NCBI RefSeq assembly: GCF_027172205.1
Contig: NC_070614.1
Coordinates: forward strand, 30,194,501 to 30,258,500
Length of the DNA stretch: 64,000 bases
Source of the DNA: Podarcis raffonei
Taxonomy: Eukaryota; Chordata; Lepidosauria; Squamata; Lacertidae
Direction of reading: 5' to 3'
The notes beneath the pieces were generated by a model that saw nothing but the letters and a program-made list of their open reading frames with translations, searched no databases and was not told the origin of the DNA. The first letter of the stretch is position 1; each line of letters opens with the position of its first letter. This document shows positions 1 to 10,687 of the stretch, piece by piece. Both the position numbers and the translations under genes were made by a program.

Positions 1-136
1 CATTTAAAACTCATTCCTCCTTCTGTTCTCCGTATCCTTTCCTGCCATCAACTGCATCTGGCTACTAAGCAGTTGGATTGTGCATAAACCATAACACCTC
101 AGCAGCTGTGTGAATGGCTAGGAAGGGCTCTTTATA

Positions 137-487
137 ATTGTCCAGTAGCACCTTAGAGACCAACTAAGTTTGTTCTGGGTATAAGCTTTCGTGTGCATGC
201 ACACTTCTTCAGATACACTGAAACAGAAGTCACCAGACCCTTATATATAGTGGGAGGGTGGAGTGGGTTTTTTCTCAGAAGGGTAGTACGAGATGGGTGA
301 TTGACTCAATGGGTATGGTAAACCTGTTGACGACTGTTAACGACTGCAATTAGTCCTACAATTTTGCAAGGGATAGTATGCACATAAAAGCTTATACCCA
401 GAACAAACTTACCGTAGTTGGTTTCTAAGGTGCTACTGGACAATTTTTTAATTTATTTCGACTGCTTCAGACCAACATGGCTACCAA
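137..487. mobile_element. Penelope-like repeat, two arms in inverted orientation
   Basis: The left arm (minus sense) begins with gtccagtagcacctta and the right arm (plus sense) ends with the complementary sequence followed by a short tail, so the two arms face each other. On the minus strand at 188-213 the left arm reads CTGAAGA, then a self-complementary 14-mer, then GAAA. That pattern matches the CUGANGA...GAAA core of hammerhead ribozymes known from Penelope-like element ends. The right arm has a degraded version near 376-400. Similar copies lie at 6775-7160 and 11921-12062. The assignment to Penelope-like elements rests on the core motif and on the inverted-arm habit of that group, so it is an inference. 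Confidence 0.55.
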
Positions 488-557
488 CCTAAATCTAGAT
501 TAGAATATGTAATGGAAAGCCATTGCTTCAAAATATTTTAATGGTAACTAGCTGATT

Positions 558-619
558 GCCTGGTGTGCTCTGGTCCATGGGGTCATGAAGAGTCGGACAC
601 GACTAAACGACTAAACAAC
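558..619 (+). mobile_element. BovB (RTE) LINE 3' end, 62-bp stub
   Basis: The segment matches the last bases of the BovB copies at 25663-26159 and 40524-41382 (ctggtccatggggtca, then gagtcggacacgac, ending in AAC repeats). It is flanked by an 8-bp direct repeat agctgatt at 550-557 and 620-627, consistent with a target-site duplication. This is an extremely 5'-truncated, dead-on-arrival insertion. Confidence 0.75.
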
Positions 620-627
620 AGCTGATT

Positions 628-1525
628 TCCTCAGTACACAACAGGTTGATTTTCTTTTAGGCCGGTACATGCTGTCGGACCCCTTTTTGTTTTGTGACCC
701 ATCTCTTTTTTTTAATCAGTTTGTTTTTCTTCATTTTAATGATACTGTTTTACTTGTTGAGTCATATATACGTCCCTTGCTTGTTTATGTCCTTTTTCTA
801 TTAATTCATGTAACTGCACGCTTATTTCAAGCAACTTCTCAAAATTTGAATTGATCCTCTATTTGGCTTTCCCCTCCTCATATATGTTTTAATATCAGGC
901 AATCAGCAGGGGTTTCCATGAATGTTTATTGTACTGATACATATTGAACTTTTCATTTTCTATGTTTTCCCTTTTGGTCTTTTTTGTTAGACAACTGGCT
1001 AGTCATTCACAGGGCATTATCTTTGTTTTAGTTTGTACTAAGACTCAAAATCACCATTAGACACTGTATTCATCCTGATGACGATTTAATCCAATGGTGT
1101 GACTCAACTGACTACAAGACATCCATCAACGGAATGGGAAGCAATGATATTTTTTTTGTGATTCTCCCCTCTCCCTGCAGCCCACACACCAATAAATATG
1201 TTCCAGAGCATCAGGTAGATATAGTAACACAAGAGGCTGCAGGAGAGCAGAAACTCATTGAAAAATTATTCACTCCCCATTCCAGTGATGGAAGTTTTCC
1301 AATCAGCTGTATGAAATTGCTGGATTAATTATCATTATCACCATCTCATTACTTACCTTTATTGATGTCTTTAGGACTTAAAAACTCCTAATAGTTTCTG
1401 GATTGCGGAGCTTTGTTGATTATTGTAATTGCTTAATCATGAATCAATACTGGTTATGAGAATTCCTTCCACCTCATTTGTTCTGAGGTACTTAAGCTTC
1501 ACTGAAATGTCAGTAAGATGCAATC
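628..1525. other. Intergenic, no gene seen
   Basis: AT-rich sequence with only short chance open frames and no OR, repeat or RNA signature that I recognise. Confidence 0.6.
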
Positions 1526-1977
1526 CAGTGGTTCCTAAATGATTTTGGGCCACTGCCTCATTGGTTCCATAAACTCATCCCCAGTACACCATACCCTACG
1601 AAAATCATCATTCAGAACTGTGGTTTCCATGATCCATTAAAGAAGATGATAATATAATAAAATCAAAGCAGTAACAATTAATTTCACATTTATTCAAAAT
1701 CTAGTTAAGACCGGTGTGTTTTTGTTGTTGTTAGCCCAATGATGCATTCTCTTTAAGTCACTTTTCTTGCTTTCTTTTTTAAAAAAAACAATCAAATTAA
1801 AACTATTTAGTTTAATTAATTCAACAACATTATTCAACTTGATCCAGTGATACCACCTTTTCAAAGTTTGATAGTCATTTACGCCTCCAGCATCCACTTG
1901 TCACCCCTTGCCTTTTAGTGCTAATATAGGGAATCCCCCACAAGGGGAAGTAATACCACCTACTTTAGGAACCACTG
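1526..1977. mobile_element. hAT-like non-autonomous DNA element
   Basis: The ends form terminal inverted repeats, cagtggttccta at the left and taggaaccactg at the right. CAGTGGTTC-type ends are typical of hAT (Charlie-like) MITEs. The interior is AT-rich and non-coding. The flanking 8-mers do not match cleanly, so the target-site duplication is not proven. Confidence 0.5.
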
Positions 1978-2205
1978 TTGTGTAATCTTTCTCTCTCCCT
2001 CTCTTCCTTTGTATTCCCATTCAGGTTTCTGTTACTATAATTTTACAAAGCAGCTATATTTCTGATGCAAAGTAGCTCCTATGCCTTTGGCATCCACACT
2101 GTGAGGATTGCATACTAAAGCTCTCATTTCTGAAGTTTGCAAATACAAATACAAGGATATTTGAAGACATTTTCCCCCGACTTTCCACCTTGTCATAACT
2201 AAGCT

Positions 2206-3138
2206 ATGGGAAACCATACTGAGATCACTGAATTTATATTGGTGAGCTTTAAGGGTCAGCCACAAATGCAAATAGTTCTCTTATTGCTTTTTTTGCTGAT
2301 GTACACCATCACTCTGGTGGGAAATGCTGGTATGATCTTAATCACCAGTTCTGATTCCAAACTCCATACTCCTATGTACTACTTTCTAAAGAACCTGTCC
2401 TTCTTGGATATTTGCTACTCTTCAGTCATCACTCCCAAAGCCATGGTGAGCTTTGCAACAGGGGACATGGCCATTTCCTACAATGGATGTGCAACCCAGA
2501 TGTTCTTCTTCTCTCTCTTTGGAACCACAGAGGCCTTTTTCCTGGCTGTGATGGCATATGATCGATTCATTGCTGTCTGTAGCCCACTTCTCTACCATAC
2601 CATTATGTCCAAGAAGAGGTGTATGTGCCTTGTGTGCATCTCTTACTTCTTTGGTTGTGTCAACTGTTGCACCCAAACCGGGTTTACATTTAGTTTGGCA
2701 TTTTGTGGCCCAACTCACATAAACCACTTCTTTTGTGATGTCCCAGCAGTCATGAAGGCCTCCTGTTCAGACACATTTGTGAATGAAATGGTGCTCCTTG
2801 TAGTCTGTGGTCTCATCATTGTGACCACAGCCATAATTGTCCTAGTATCTTACATTTACATTGTTACTACCATCTTAAACATACCGACTGGCAAAGGGAG
2901 ACACAAAGCTTTCTCAACTTGCACTTCCCATTTGATGGCAGTAAGCTTGTTCTTTGGGACAGTCTTCTTTATGTATGCCCAACCTGGGGCCATGTCCTCT
3001 CCAAATCAAGGAAAAGTGGTGTCAGTTTTCTACACAGTTGTCATTCCAACGTTAAATCCGATCATCTATAGCCTAAGGAACAAGGAGGTCAAACAGGCTC
3101 TGATCAGGCAACTCAAAAGGAAAGGGTTTGTCTGTTGA
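2206..3138 (+). CDS. Olfactory receptor, class II, family 9/5/8-like, intact
   Basis: A seven-helix odorant receptor of 310 residues in one exon, expected in the ciliary membrane of olfactory neurons with Golf coupling. Visible features are an N-glycosylation site at N3 (NHT), GN at 39-40 in helix 1, LHTPMYYFL at 53-61, the helix-3 cysteine C95, MAYDRFIAVC at 116-125, extracellular-loop-2 cysteines C167, C177 and C187, SY at 215-216, KAFSTC at 234-239 and the helix-7 motif PTLNPIIYSLRN at 281-292. The start ATG follows a pyrimidine-rich acceptor (AG at 2202-2203) by two bases. The gene is the intact parent of the truncated copy at 7881-8470; the duplicated block starts inside its codon 115. 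The motif combination resembles mammalian OR9, OR5 and OR8 receptors. The ligand is unknown. Confidence 0.95.
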   Translation: MGNHTEITEFILVSFKGQPQMQIVLLLLFLLMYTITLVGNAGMILITSSDSKLHTPMYYFLKNLSFLDICYSSVITPKAMVSFATGDMAISYNGCATQMFFFSLFGTTEAFFLAVMAYDRFIAVCSPLLYHTIMSKKRCMCLVCISYFFGCVNCCTQTGFTFSLAFCGPTHINHFFCDVPAVMKASCSDTFVNEMVLLVVCGLIIVTTAIIVLVSYIYIVTTILNIPTGKGRHKAFSTCTSHLMAVSLFFGTVFFMYAQPGAMSSPNQGKVVSVFYTVVIPTLNPIIYSLRNKEVKQALIRQLKRKGFVC

Positions 3139-3512
3139 TACAGAGTTTTTAGCTGTGTGTCTACTCAATAAGTAAGTTTTACTGAGCACAATGGGACTTA
3201 TTCCAATGTAAGAATGTATAGGACCCCTAGTTTGGCCCGCTATATTATAAGACTACCAATCTGAAGGAAAATTTGGATTTTTCCTGCTTGACAAGAAGAG
3301 CTCCAATTACATGCAAAGCACATGGCACAAGAAAGCGGTTCAAATGAATCCATGCCAAATATATCAAGCAAACCAATCCAATGCAACACTCAAGAAAGTT
3401 TGCCAACCTAGACACACAGTGAAGTCAATATATGCATATAACTAAAGAAGCAGGTTTCTAAAAACCATTTTCCTTTGCCTTCCCCACCCCTTTTATTGCA
3501 AACACACTCACA

Positions 3513-3559
<47 letters not shown>

Positions 3560-4010
3560 ATGCTGTTGTGGCCTGCTTTTATTCATAGGCTGCTGCTTGG
3601 TACCAACAGAAGAATGCCTCTCAGAGGGCAATGTGCCCATTTGCTCGAAAAATGTTAGTCACAACTACTTTGGGAGGGAGGGAAGTAAACTAATAGGGCC
3701 TTACTTCTGAGTAGAATTCCTCAGATTGCCCTATAATTCAACAATTTAATTGTGTCTTAAAAATCTAGGACAAGCGAAAGATCTAAGGTCAATGCATTTA
3801 TTGGATATTCCTAAAACAGTATCCTTTGAGGCTTAGTCTTTAATCTGGCACCTAACTTATATATATGTGTAACAGAATGTTACATCTGAAGTCAATAATA
3901 TCTGAATAGGGATACAAAAATTTATTTTGTTCAAACATGATGCAGTAAACATATATAATATGTTTATTATATTATATGTGTTTATATATATGTATACATA
4001 TACATGTATA

Positions 4011-4041
<31 letters not shown>

Positions 4042-5437
4042 GTATACATATACATATATATGTGTAGGTGTATACATATATCTACAACATACACCATGTA
4101 CATTTAATTGCTCTCAAGCAGTTAACTTTATGACACTGTGGGGAATAAATTAACCCTCAGGTCTCTAAGACTTCATTTATTATAAATTCTTTCAAATTCT
4201 ACTGTTGAGGCTTTCTTGCAGAACAACTTGATAGGGTTGGAATTTCTGCCTACCCCATTACCTCTTCGGTAAGTTTTATCATTTCACATTTTGACAACTC
4301 TGCTAAAGCAGGTGGGGCTGCTGACTTATTTAATGAGTTTGATGCAGAGATTTGGCTTTTCTGAAATCTGTTGTTTTTTCCAGTTCAGACTGTAAACCTA
4401 ACCCCATTTATCTGGGTGCAAGCTTCACTGAATTCAAGAAGTCTTTTATTTTATTGCAAAAAATGTAGGGTTTTCTCCCCCTTAATCTTTACATCAGTTT
4501 TACCACCATGGCCATGGCTTTATAAAGATTCCCGATTTTCTTCCACCCTTTCAATGCTAATTGTTCCAAGCATTATGCTATTATTTGTGTTGTAGAGATA
4601 GAACATGTTCTGGGTTCAAAGAAATGACTAAGTGGTATGTTGGCAGTACCGTGCATTTTGTTCTGGTTATACCTAATGGGCAACAGAGCAATCCTATGCA
4701 TGTCTTCTCAGAAGTAAGCCCCACAGGGTCCAACCACAATTAATTTCAGGTGCCTGTGTATAGGATTGCTGCCTATAGGAATAAAACTGAAGCAACCCGA
4801 ATACTTTAACATGGAAATAAATTAAACATGGTGCTGGCTCAATATTTGGGTAGAAGATGCCTGGGTGAAATAATTTGCTTTAAGACAGTGGAGGCAGATG
4901 GGGAAGGGAATGTTTAGTATGAGTTACTGCACTGAAGCGGAATTTGTGTGTGTAGTTAGCCACTGAGTTGAAAGAGAAGATGTAAGGATCAAGAAAGACA
5001 TTTTTGGGAGCTAGAGCCATATCCGCCCTTCAGATGTTAAGGCGAGACAAGTGAATTTAAGACCTAGCCAAACTGGTGTCTTCCATATGTTGTCTGACAC
5101 TCCTTTCCCAAACTCCCAACAGCCCCAGCCAACAACATCTAGAGAGCACCATGACAAGCTCTAATGAGAAAAGAACCCCCCCCTCTTTCTCTCTTTTTCT
5201 TTCCCTAAGTGATGGAGATATATCAATAGAGATGTAAAAGGAAGGCATAAAAATTAAATTGTCAAAAAGAGAAAAATAAATGTAGACAGCACAAAGGAAA
5301 ATATAATTCAACCACACCAGAATGATTCGATGAACTTATTACTAACAGTGGCTGGCCAAATGTTTCCGAGGAGCCAACTAACAAGGGATGTTTGCTGTGT
5401 ATCATTAAAATGTTTTAATTTATTTCAGGAACCTATC
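3139..5437. other. Intergenic stretch of copy A with microsatellites
   Basis: Colinear with 8471-10687. It contains an (AAAT)n run at about 3510-3560, a mixed TG/TA tract at about 3955-4085, and a small palindromic MITE-like relic at about 4686-4772 (ends gcaatcctat and ataggattgc). A possible acceptor for the next OR gene is the pyrimidine-rich ttaatttatttcag ending at 5428. No other gene is seen. Confidence 0.7.
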
Positions 5438-6379
5438 ATGGACAACTGCAGCACAGCCTCTGAGTTCATCCTGGTGGGGTTCAGAGATCTCCCAGAGCTG
5501 CAAGTAACATTTTTCATCACTTTTCTGGTGCTGTACATCACCACAGTGATGGGGAATGGTGGTATGATTGCTGTCATAAGTGCTGACTCTCAGCTCCACA
5601 CCCCTATGTACTACTTTCTCAAAAACTTGTCTTTCCTGGACCTCTGCTATTCCTCCGCCATTGCTCCTAAAGCTCTAGTGAATTTTTTCGAGGAGAAGAA
5701 CATCATCTCTTATGAGGGCTGTGTGGCCCAGTTGATGCTCTTCACCATCTTTGTTACTACAGAAGGGTTTCTTTTAGCAGTCATGGCATACGATCGCTTC
5801 ATGGCCATTTGCTACCCACTCCTCTATCCAACTAAGATGTCTAAGAAGTCTTGCCATCGTCTGGTGGCTACTTCCTATGCTTGCGGTTGTACAAACGGAG
5901 TGATTCAAACAAGTGTCTCTTTCCATTTGAGATTCTGCAACCTCAGCAAAATCAACCACTTCTTCTGTGATGTCCCTGCTGTCATGAACGCTGCCACAAC
6001 ATACACATATCTCAACGAAGCTGTGATGTTCTCCCTCTGCAACGTTATCATTGCCATCACCACAGTGGTGATATTCACCTCCTACACTTACATTCTCTCC
6101 ACCATTCTCAAGATTCAATCTGCAGAGGGCAGGAAAAAAGCATTTTCTACCTGTGCCTCTCACATAACAGCAGTGATCATCTTTTATGGGACAGTCTTCT
6201 TTATTTATGCTCAGCCTGCAGCCATGTCCTCCCCAGCTCAAAGCAAAATTGTCTCTGTGTTTTACACTCTTGTCATTCCAATGCTAAATCCCCTCATCTA
6301 CAGCCTTAGGAACAAAGATGTCAAAGCAGCTCTAAAAAGGACTCTGGGGAAAAAGAGGCTCTTTTCAATGAACAGATAA
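5438..6379 (+). CDS. Olfactory receptor, class II, family 9/5/8-like, intact (copy A)
   Basis: A 313-residue OR. I start it at ATG 5438 (MDNCSTASEF) because a splice acceptor ends at 5428 and the open frame upstream would lie in the intron; the longer frame from 5330 is rejected. Features are MGN at 38-40, LHTPMYYFL at 53-61, C95, MAYDRFMAIC at 116-125, C167 and C177 in loop 2, SY at 215-216, KAFSTC at 234-239 and PMLNPLIYSLRN at 281-292. Loop 2 reads MNAATTYT where most relatives have a third cysteine (SCSDT), so C167 may be unpaired. Its sister at 10688-11629 differs at 13 of 942 bases. Confidence 0.95.
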   Translation: MDNCSTASEFILVGFRDLPELQVTFFITFLVLYITTVMGNGGMIAVISADSQLHTPMYYFLKNLSFLDLCYSSAIAPKALVNFFEEKNIISYEGCVAQLMLFTIFVTTEGFLLAVMAYDRFMAICYPLLYPTKMSKKSCHRLVATSYACGCTNGVIQTSVSFHLRFCNLSKINHFFCDVPAVMNAATTYTYLNEAVMFSLCNVIIAITTVVIFTSYTYILSTILKIQSAEGRKKAFSTCASHITAVIIFYGTVFFIYAQPAAMSSPAQSKIVSVFYTLVIPMLNPLIYSLRNKDVKAALKRTLGKKRLFSMNR

Positions 6380-6774
6380 AATCTGACAAAACCTTATGGG
6401 GGTGTTAAATCCCATAAGCCAAGCCAAACCAGAAGAAAATCTACATTTGTAATCAGAACTCTCAATATTCTGTTTAACCCAGGGAAAAATCCTATGGCAA
6501 GAACCACTGGGATGACCAACATGGAATCTCTGGCTCAGCTAGCTAACTGATGCCTTAGCTAGTACTGAACTGTTCTGAACATACACCAGCATAAGTTGCT
6601 CATCCTAGCTGGTTGAGTGGAAGCTGACTGAACTCAAGTCTGGTGTAAGCAGTGGCAGTGCTGGGTTATTTTGCACCCTAGGCAAGGCACCTCCCAGCCC
6701 CAAAATTGCTAACTTCTATTTTTAAAAACAGATGTTTTATAGAAAAAAGAAATATAAAAAGAAATAAAAAAATT
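6380..6774. other. 3' flank of OR copy A
   Basis: Colinear with 11630-11920 as far as 6670. After that, copy A keeps about 346 bp (6671-7016) that is absent from copy B. The part near 6655-6700 (ttttgcaccctaggcaaggc) looks like a relic of a common squamate DNA repeat. No gene is seen. Confidence 0.6.
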
Positions 6775-7092
6775 GTCCAGTAGCACCTTAGAGACCAGCT
6801 AAGTTTGTCCTTGCTATAAATTTTCGTGTGCATGTACACTTCTTCAGATACACTGAAACAGTAGTCACCAGACCCTTATATATAATGGAAGGTGGGGTGG
6901 GGGTTTTTTCAGGAGGGTAGTAGGAGATGGGTGATTGACTCACTACCCTCCTGAGAAAAACCCCACCCCACCCTCCCACTATATATAAGGGTCTGGCGAC
7001 TTCTGTTTCAGTGCATCTGAAGAAGTGTGCATGCACACGAAAGCTTATACCAAGAAAAACTTAGTTCATCTCTAAGGTTCTACTGGACATTT

Positions 7093-7136
<44 letters not shown>

Positions 7137-7160
7137 GCTTCAGACCAACACTGCTACCTA
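6775..7160. mobile_element. Penelope-like repeat forming a long palindrome
   Basis: The left arm (about 6775-6930, minus sense) and right arm (about 6943-7092, plus sense) are near-complementary over roughly 150 bases. Each arm carries the hammerhead-like core CTGAAGA ... GAAA: at 6822-6847 on the minus strand and at 7017-7042 on the plus strand. The right end runs into a (TG)n tract at about 7099-7132 and the tail cttcagaccaacactgctac. Copy B retains only the right arm. Confidence 0.6.
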
Positions 7161-7880
7161 CCTGAATCTAGGAAAAAGAATAATACATCAATTTTTTTAT
7201 TATCTTTCTCAAATACAAAATAAAATCTTTTAGCAAACAAAATATTTTGAATAATCTTGTGAAGTGTGATGCTAAAATTTAAGTCTCTTAAAAGTTTCAG
7301 TTTCAGACAAGTCTCCGTTTGCATACCTTTTCCTTTGCAAATTTGGTCACCAATTTATTCAGGTCAAGTGCTCATGAAAGGAGAAATAGGAGCTAAATAT
7401 TCTGCAACTTCAAAAAATCCTGATTGCTAGCACAGTACAACTTTTCAGATGTACCACGAAATACCAAGTTTTGCATGCCAAGGACTCTGACCAAAGCAAC
7501 CCAGCATTCCAAGATTTGTCGCCAATACTGTTCATCTTGCCAAATTTTCAAATGGATTCATCAATTGCTTTTCCTTGAGATGAGCACAATTCAAGTTGTC
7601 TCCACGTTTGCTAGTTTTCTAAATGGTCAGTATTGCTCTCTTGTGAAGACAGAATTGCTCCATTGTTCTTCTAGTCTTTGGAGCCTATTTCTTGTAGGGT
7701 TAATGCATCATGTTTTTTACTGTTCACTAGTGCCCCAGTACACACCCTCAAAGTTTATCGAATGCTTACCTAGAGCAGAGCTTTTAGTGTGGCGGCACCC
7801 ACACACTGGAATGCACTCTCTGCTTGAAATTAGGGTGGTACAAACAATTTATTCTTTCAACAACCTCCCTAAGACATTTT
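7161..7880. other. Copy A tail with L2-type LINE relic
   Basis: From about 7640 the plus strand reads as a degenerate C-terminal L2/CR1-group reverse-transcriptase tail: a WRHPHTGMHSLLEIR-like stretch then VQTIYSF. The same relic occurs at about 12530-12920, where it continues past the duplication end. No host gene is visible between 7161 and 7640. Confidence 0.5.
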
Positions 7881-8470
7881 GTGATGGCATATGACCGATT
7901 CATTGCTGTCTGTAGACCACTTCTCTACCATACCATTATGTCCAAGAAGAGGTGTATGTGCCTTGTGTGCATCTCTTACTTCTTTGGTTGTGTCAACTGC
8001 TGCACCCAAACCGAGTTTACATTTAGTTTGGCATTTTGTGGCCCAACTCACGTAAACCACTTCTTTTGTGATGTCCCAGTGGTCATGAAGGCCTCCTGTT
8101 CAGACACATTTGTGAATGAAATGGTCTCCTTGTAGTCTGTGGTCTCATCATTGTGACCACAGCCATAATTGTCCTAGTATCTTACATTTACATTGTTACT
8201 ACCATCTTGCACATACCATCTGGCAAAGGGAGACACAAAGCTTTCTCAACTTGCACTTCCCATTTGATGGCAGTAAGCTTATTCTTTGGGGCAGTCTTCT
8301 TTATATATGCCCTACCTGGGGCCATGTCCTCTCCCAATCAAGGGAAAGTGGTGTCAGTTTTCTACACAGTTGTCATTCCAATGTTAAATCTGATCATCTA
8401 TAGCCTAAAAAACAAGGAGGTCAAACAGGCTCTGATCAGGCAACTCAAAAGGAAAGGCTTTGTCTGTTGA
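7881..8470 (+). pseudogene. 5'-truncated, frameshifted olfactory receptor pseudogene
   Basis: Copy of the OR at 2206-3138 that begins exactly at its codon 115 (VMAYDRF), so helices 1 and 2 and most of helix 3 are missing. Immediately upstream is the LINE relic of copy A, which shows that the truncation is the duplication junction and not later decay. A single-base deletion near 8125 (ggtgctcc in the parent, ggtctcc here) shifts the frame in helix 5; the second half then reads in another frame from about 8153 to the stop at 8468-8470. By eye it differs from the parent at roughly 20 further sites. It has no start codon or upstream exon of its own, so a functional product is very unlikely. Confidence 0.95.
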
Positions 8471-9160
8471 TACAGAGTTTTTAGCTGTGTGTCTACTCAA
8501 TAAGTAAGTTTTACTGAGCACAATGGGACTTATTCCAATGTAAGAATGTATAGGATCCCTAGTTTGGCCCGCTATAACTCTACCAAGCTGAAGGAAAATT
8601 TGGATTTTTCCTGCTTGACAAGAAGAGCTCCAATTACATGCAAAGCACATAACACAAGAAAGCAGTTCAAATGAATCCATGCCAAATATATCAAGCAAAC
8701 CAATCCAATGCAACACTCAAGAAAGTTTGCCAACCTAGACACACAGTGAAGTCAATATATGCATATAACTAAAGAAGCAGGTTTCTAAAAACCATTTTCC
8801 TTTGCCTTCCCCACCCCTTTTATTGCAAACACACTCACTAAAAAATATAAATAAATAAATGCTGTTGTGGCCTGCTTCTATTCATAGGCTGCTGCTTGGC
8901 ACCAACAGAAGAACGCCTCTCAGAGGGCAATGTGCCCATTTGCTCGAAAAATGTTAGTCACCTTATACAACTACTTTGAGAGGGAGGGAAGTAAACTAAC
9001 AGGGGCTTACTTCTGAGTAGAATTCCTCAGATTGCCCTGTAATTCAACAATTTAATTGTGTCTTAAAAATCTGGCACAAGGAAAGATCTAAGGTCAATGC
9101 ATTTATTGGATATGCCTAAAACAGTATCCTTTGAGGCTTAGTCTTTCATCTGGCACCTAA

Positions 9161-9216
<56 letters not shown>

Positions 9217-10687
9217 ACAGAATGTGAATTGATCTGAAGTCAATAATATCTGAATAGGGATACTAAAATTTCTTTTGTTCAAACATAATGCATTAAACAT
9301 ATATAATATGTAGGTATATACATATATCTACAACATACACCATATACGTTTAATTGCTCTCAAGCAGTTAACTTTATGACACTGTGGGGAATAAATTAAC
9401 CCTCAGGTCTGTAAGACTTCATTTATTATAACTTCTGGCAAATTCTACTGTTGAGGCTTTCTTGCAGAACAACTTGATGGGATTGGAATTTCTGCCTACC
9501 CCATTACCTCTTGGGTAAGTTTTATCATTTCACATTTTGACAACTCTGCTAAAGCAGGTGGGGCTGCTGACTTCTTTAATGAGTTTGATGCAGAGATTTG
9601 GCTTTTCTGAAATCTGCTGTTGTTTTTTCCAGTTCAGACTGTAAACTTAACCCCATTTATCTGGGTGCAAGCTTCATTGAATTCAAGAAGTCTTTTATTT
9701 TATTGCAAAAAATGTAGGGTTTTCCCCCCTTAATCTTTACATCAGTTTTACCACCATGGCCATGGCTTTATAAAGATTCCCGATTTTCTTCCACCCTTTC
9801 AATGCTAATTGTTCCAAGCATTATGCTATTATTTGTGTTGTAGAGATAGAACATGTTCTGGGTTCAAAGAAATGACTAAGTGGTATGTTGGCAGTACCGT
9901 GCATTTTATTCTGGTTATACCTAATGGCCAACAGAGCAATCCTATGCATGTCTTCTCAGATGTAAGCCCCACAGGGCCCAACCACAATTAATTTCAGGTG
10001 CCTGTGTATAGGATTGCTGCCTATAGGAATAAAACTGAAGCAACCCAAATAATTTAACATAGAAATAAATTAAACATGGTGCTGGCTCAGTATTTGGGTA
10101 GAAGATGCCTGGGTGAAATAATTTGCTTTAAGACAGTGGAGGCAGATGGGGAAGGGAATGTTTAGTATGAGTTACTGCACTGAAGCGGAATTTGTGTGTG
10201 TAGTTAGCCACTGAGTTGAAAGAGAAGATGTAAGGATCAAGAAAGACATTTTTGGGAGCTAGAGCCATATCCGCCCTTCAGATGTTAAGGCGAGACAAGT
10301 GAATTTAAGTCCTAGCCAAACTGGTGTCTTCCATATGTTGTGTGACACTCCCTTCCCAAATTCCCAACAGCCCCAGCCAACAACATCTACAGAACACCAT
10401 GACAAGCTCTAATGAGAAAAGAACCCCCCCTTTTCTTTCTCTCTTTTTCTTTCACTAAATGATGGAAATATATCAATAGTGAAGTAAAAGGAAGGCATAA
10501 AAATTAAATTGTCAAAAAGAGAAAAATAAATGTAGACATCACAAAGGAAAATATAATTCAACCACATCAGAATGATTTGATGAACTTATTACTAACAGTG
10601 GCTGGCCAAATGTTTCCGAGGAGCCAACTAACAAGGGATGTTTGCTGTGTATCATTAAAATGTTTTAATTTATTTCAGGAACCTATC
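8471..10687. other. Intergenic stretch of copy B
   Basis: Colinear with 3139-5437. The (AAAT)n run is nearly lost, a (TA)n array of about 50 bp sits at 9163-9213, and the TG/TA tract of copy A is deleted. The palindromic MITE-like relic is at about 9934-10020. The splice acceptor ending at 10678 is unchanged from copy A. Confidence 0.7.

Larger units (their letters stand above)
2548..7880. repeat. Tandem segmental duplication, copy A
   Basis: This block is repeated immediately downstream as 7881-12767. Both copies run from inside an OR gene, through a shared intergenic stretch, the second OR gene and a Penelope-like repeat, into an L2-type LINE relic. Copy A is the longer one because it keeps both arms of the palindromic repeat at 6775-7092. 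The left limit is the point where the first OR gene begins to match the pseudogene (base 2548). The right limit is the junction at 7880/7881. Confidence 0.9.

Noticed and set aside
2422-2727. Antisense open frames across OR genes (also 5774-6241, 11024-11413, 61195-61761)
   Set aside because: Shadows of the OR coding strand; no start context or family of their own.
3510-3560. CRISPR-like or satellite array
   Set aside because: These are simple (AAAT)n, (TG)n, (TA)n, (AAGT)n, (CA)n and (GA)n microsatellites without spacers.
5330-5437. N-terminal extension of the OR at 5438 (and 10577-10687, 61999-62040)
   Set aside because: The extension lies upstream of a pyrimidine-rich splice acceptor and has no OR resemblance. 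The ATG just inside the exon gives the normal OR N-terminus.
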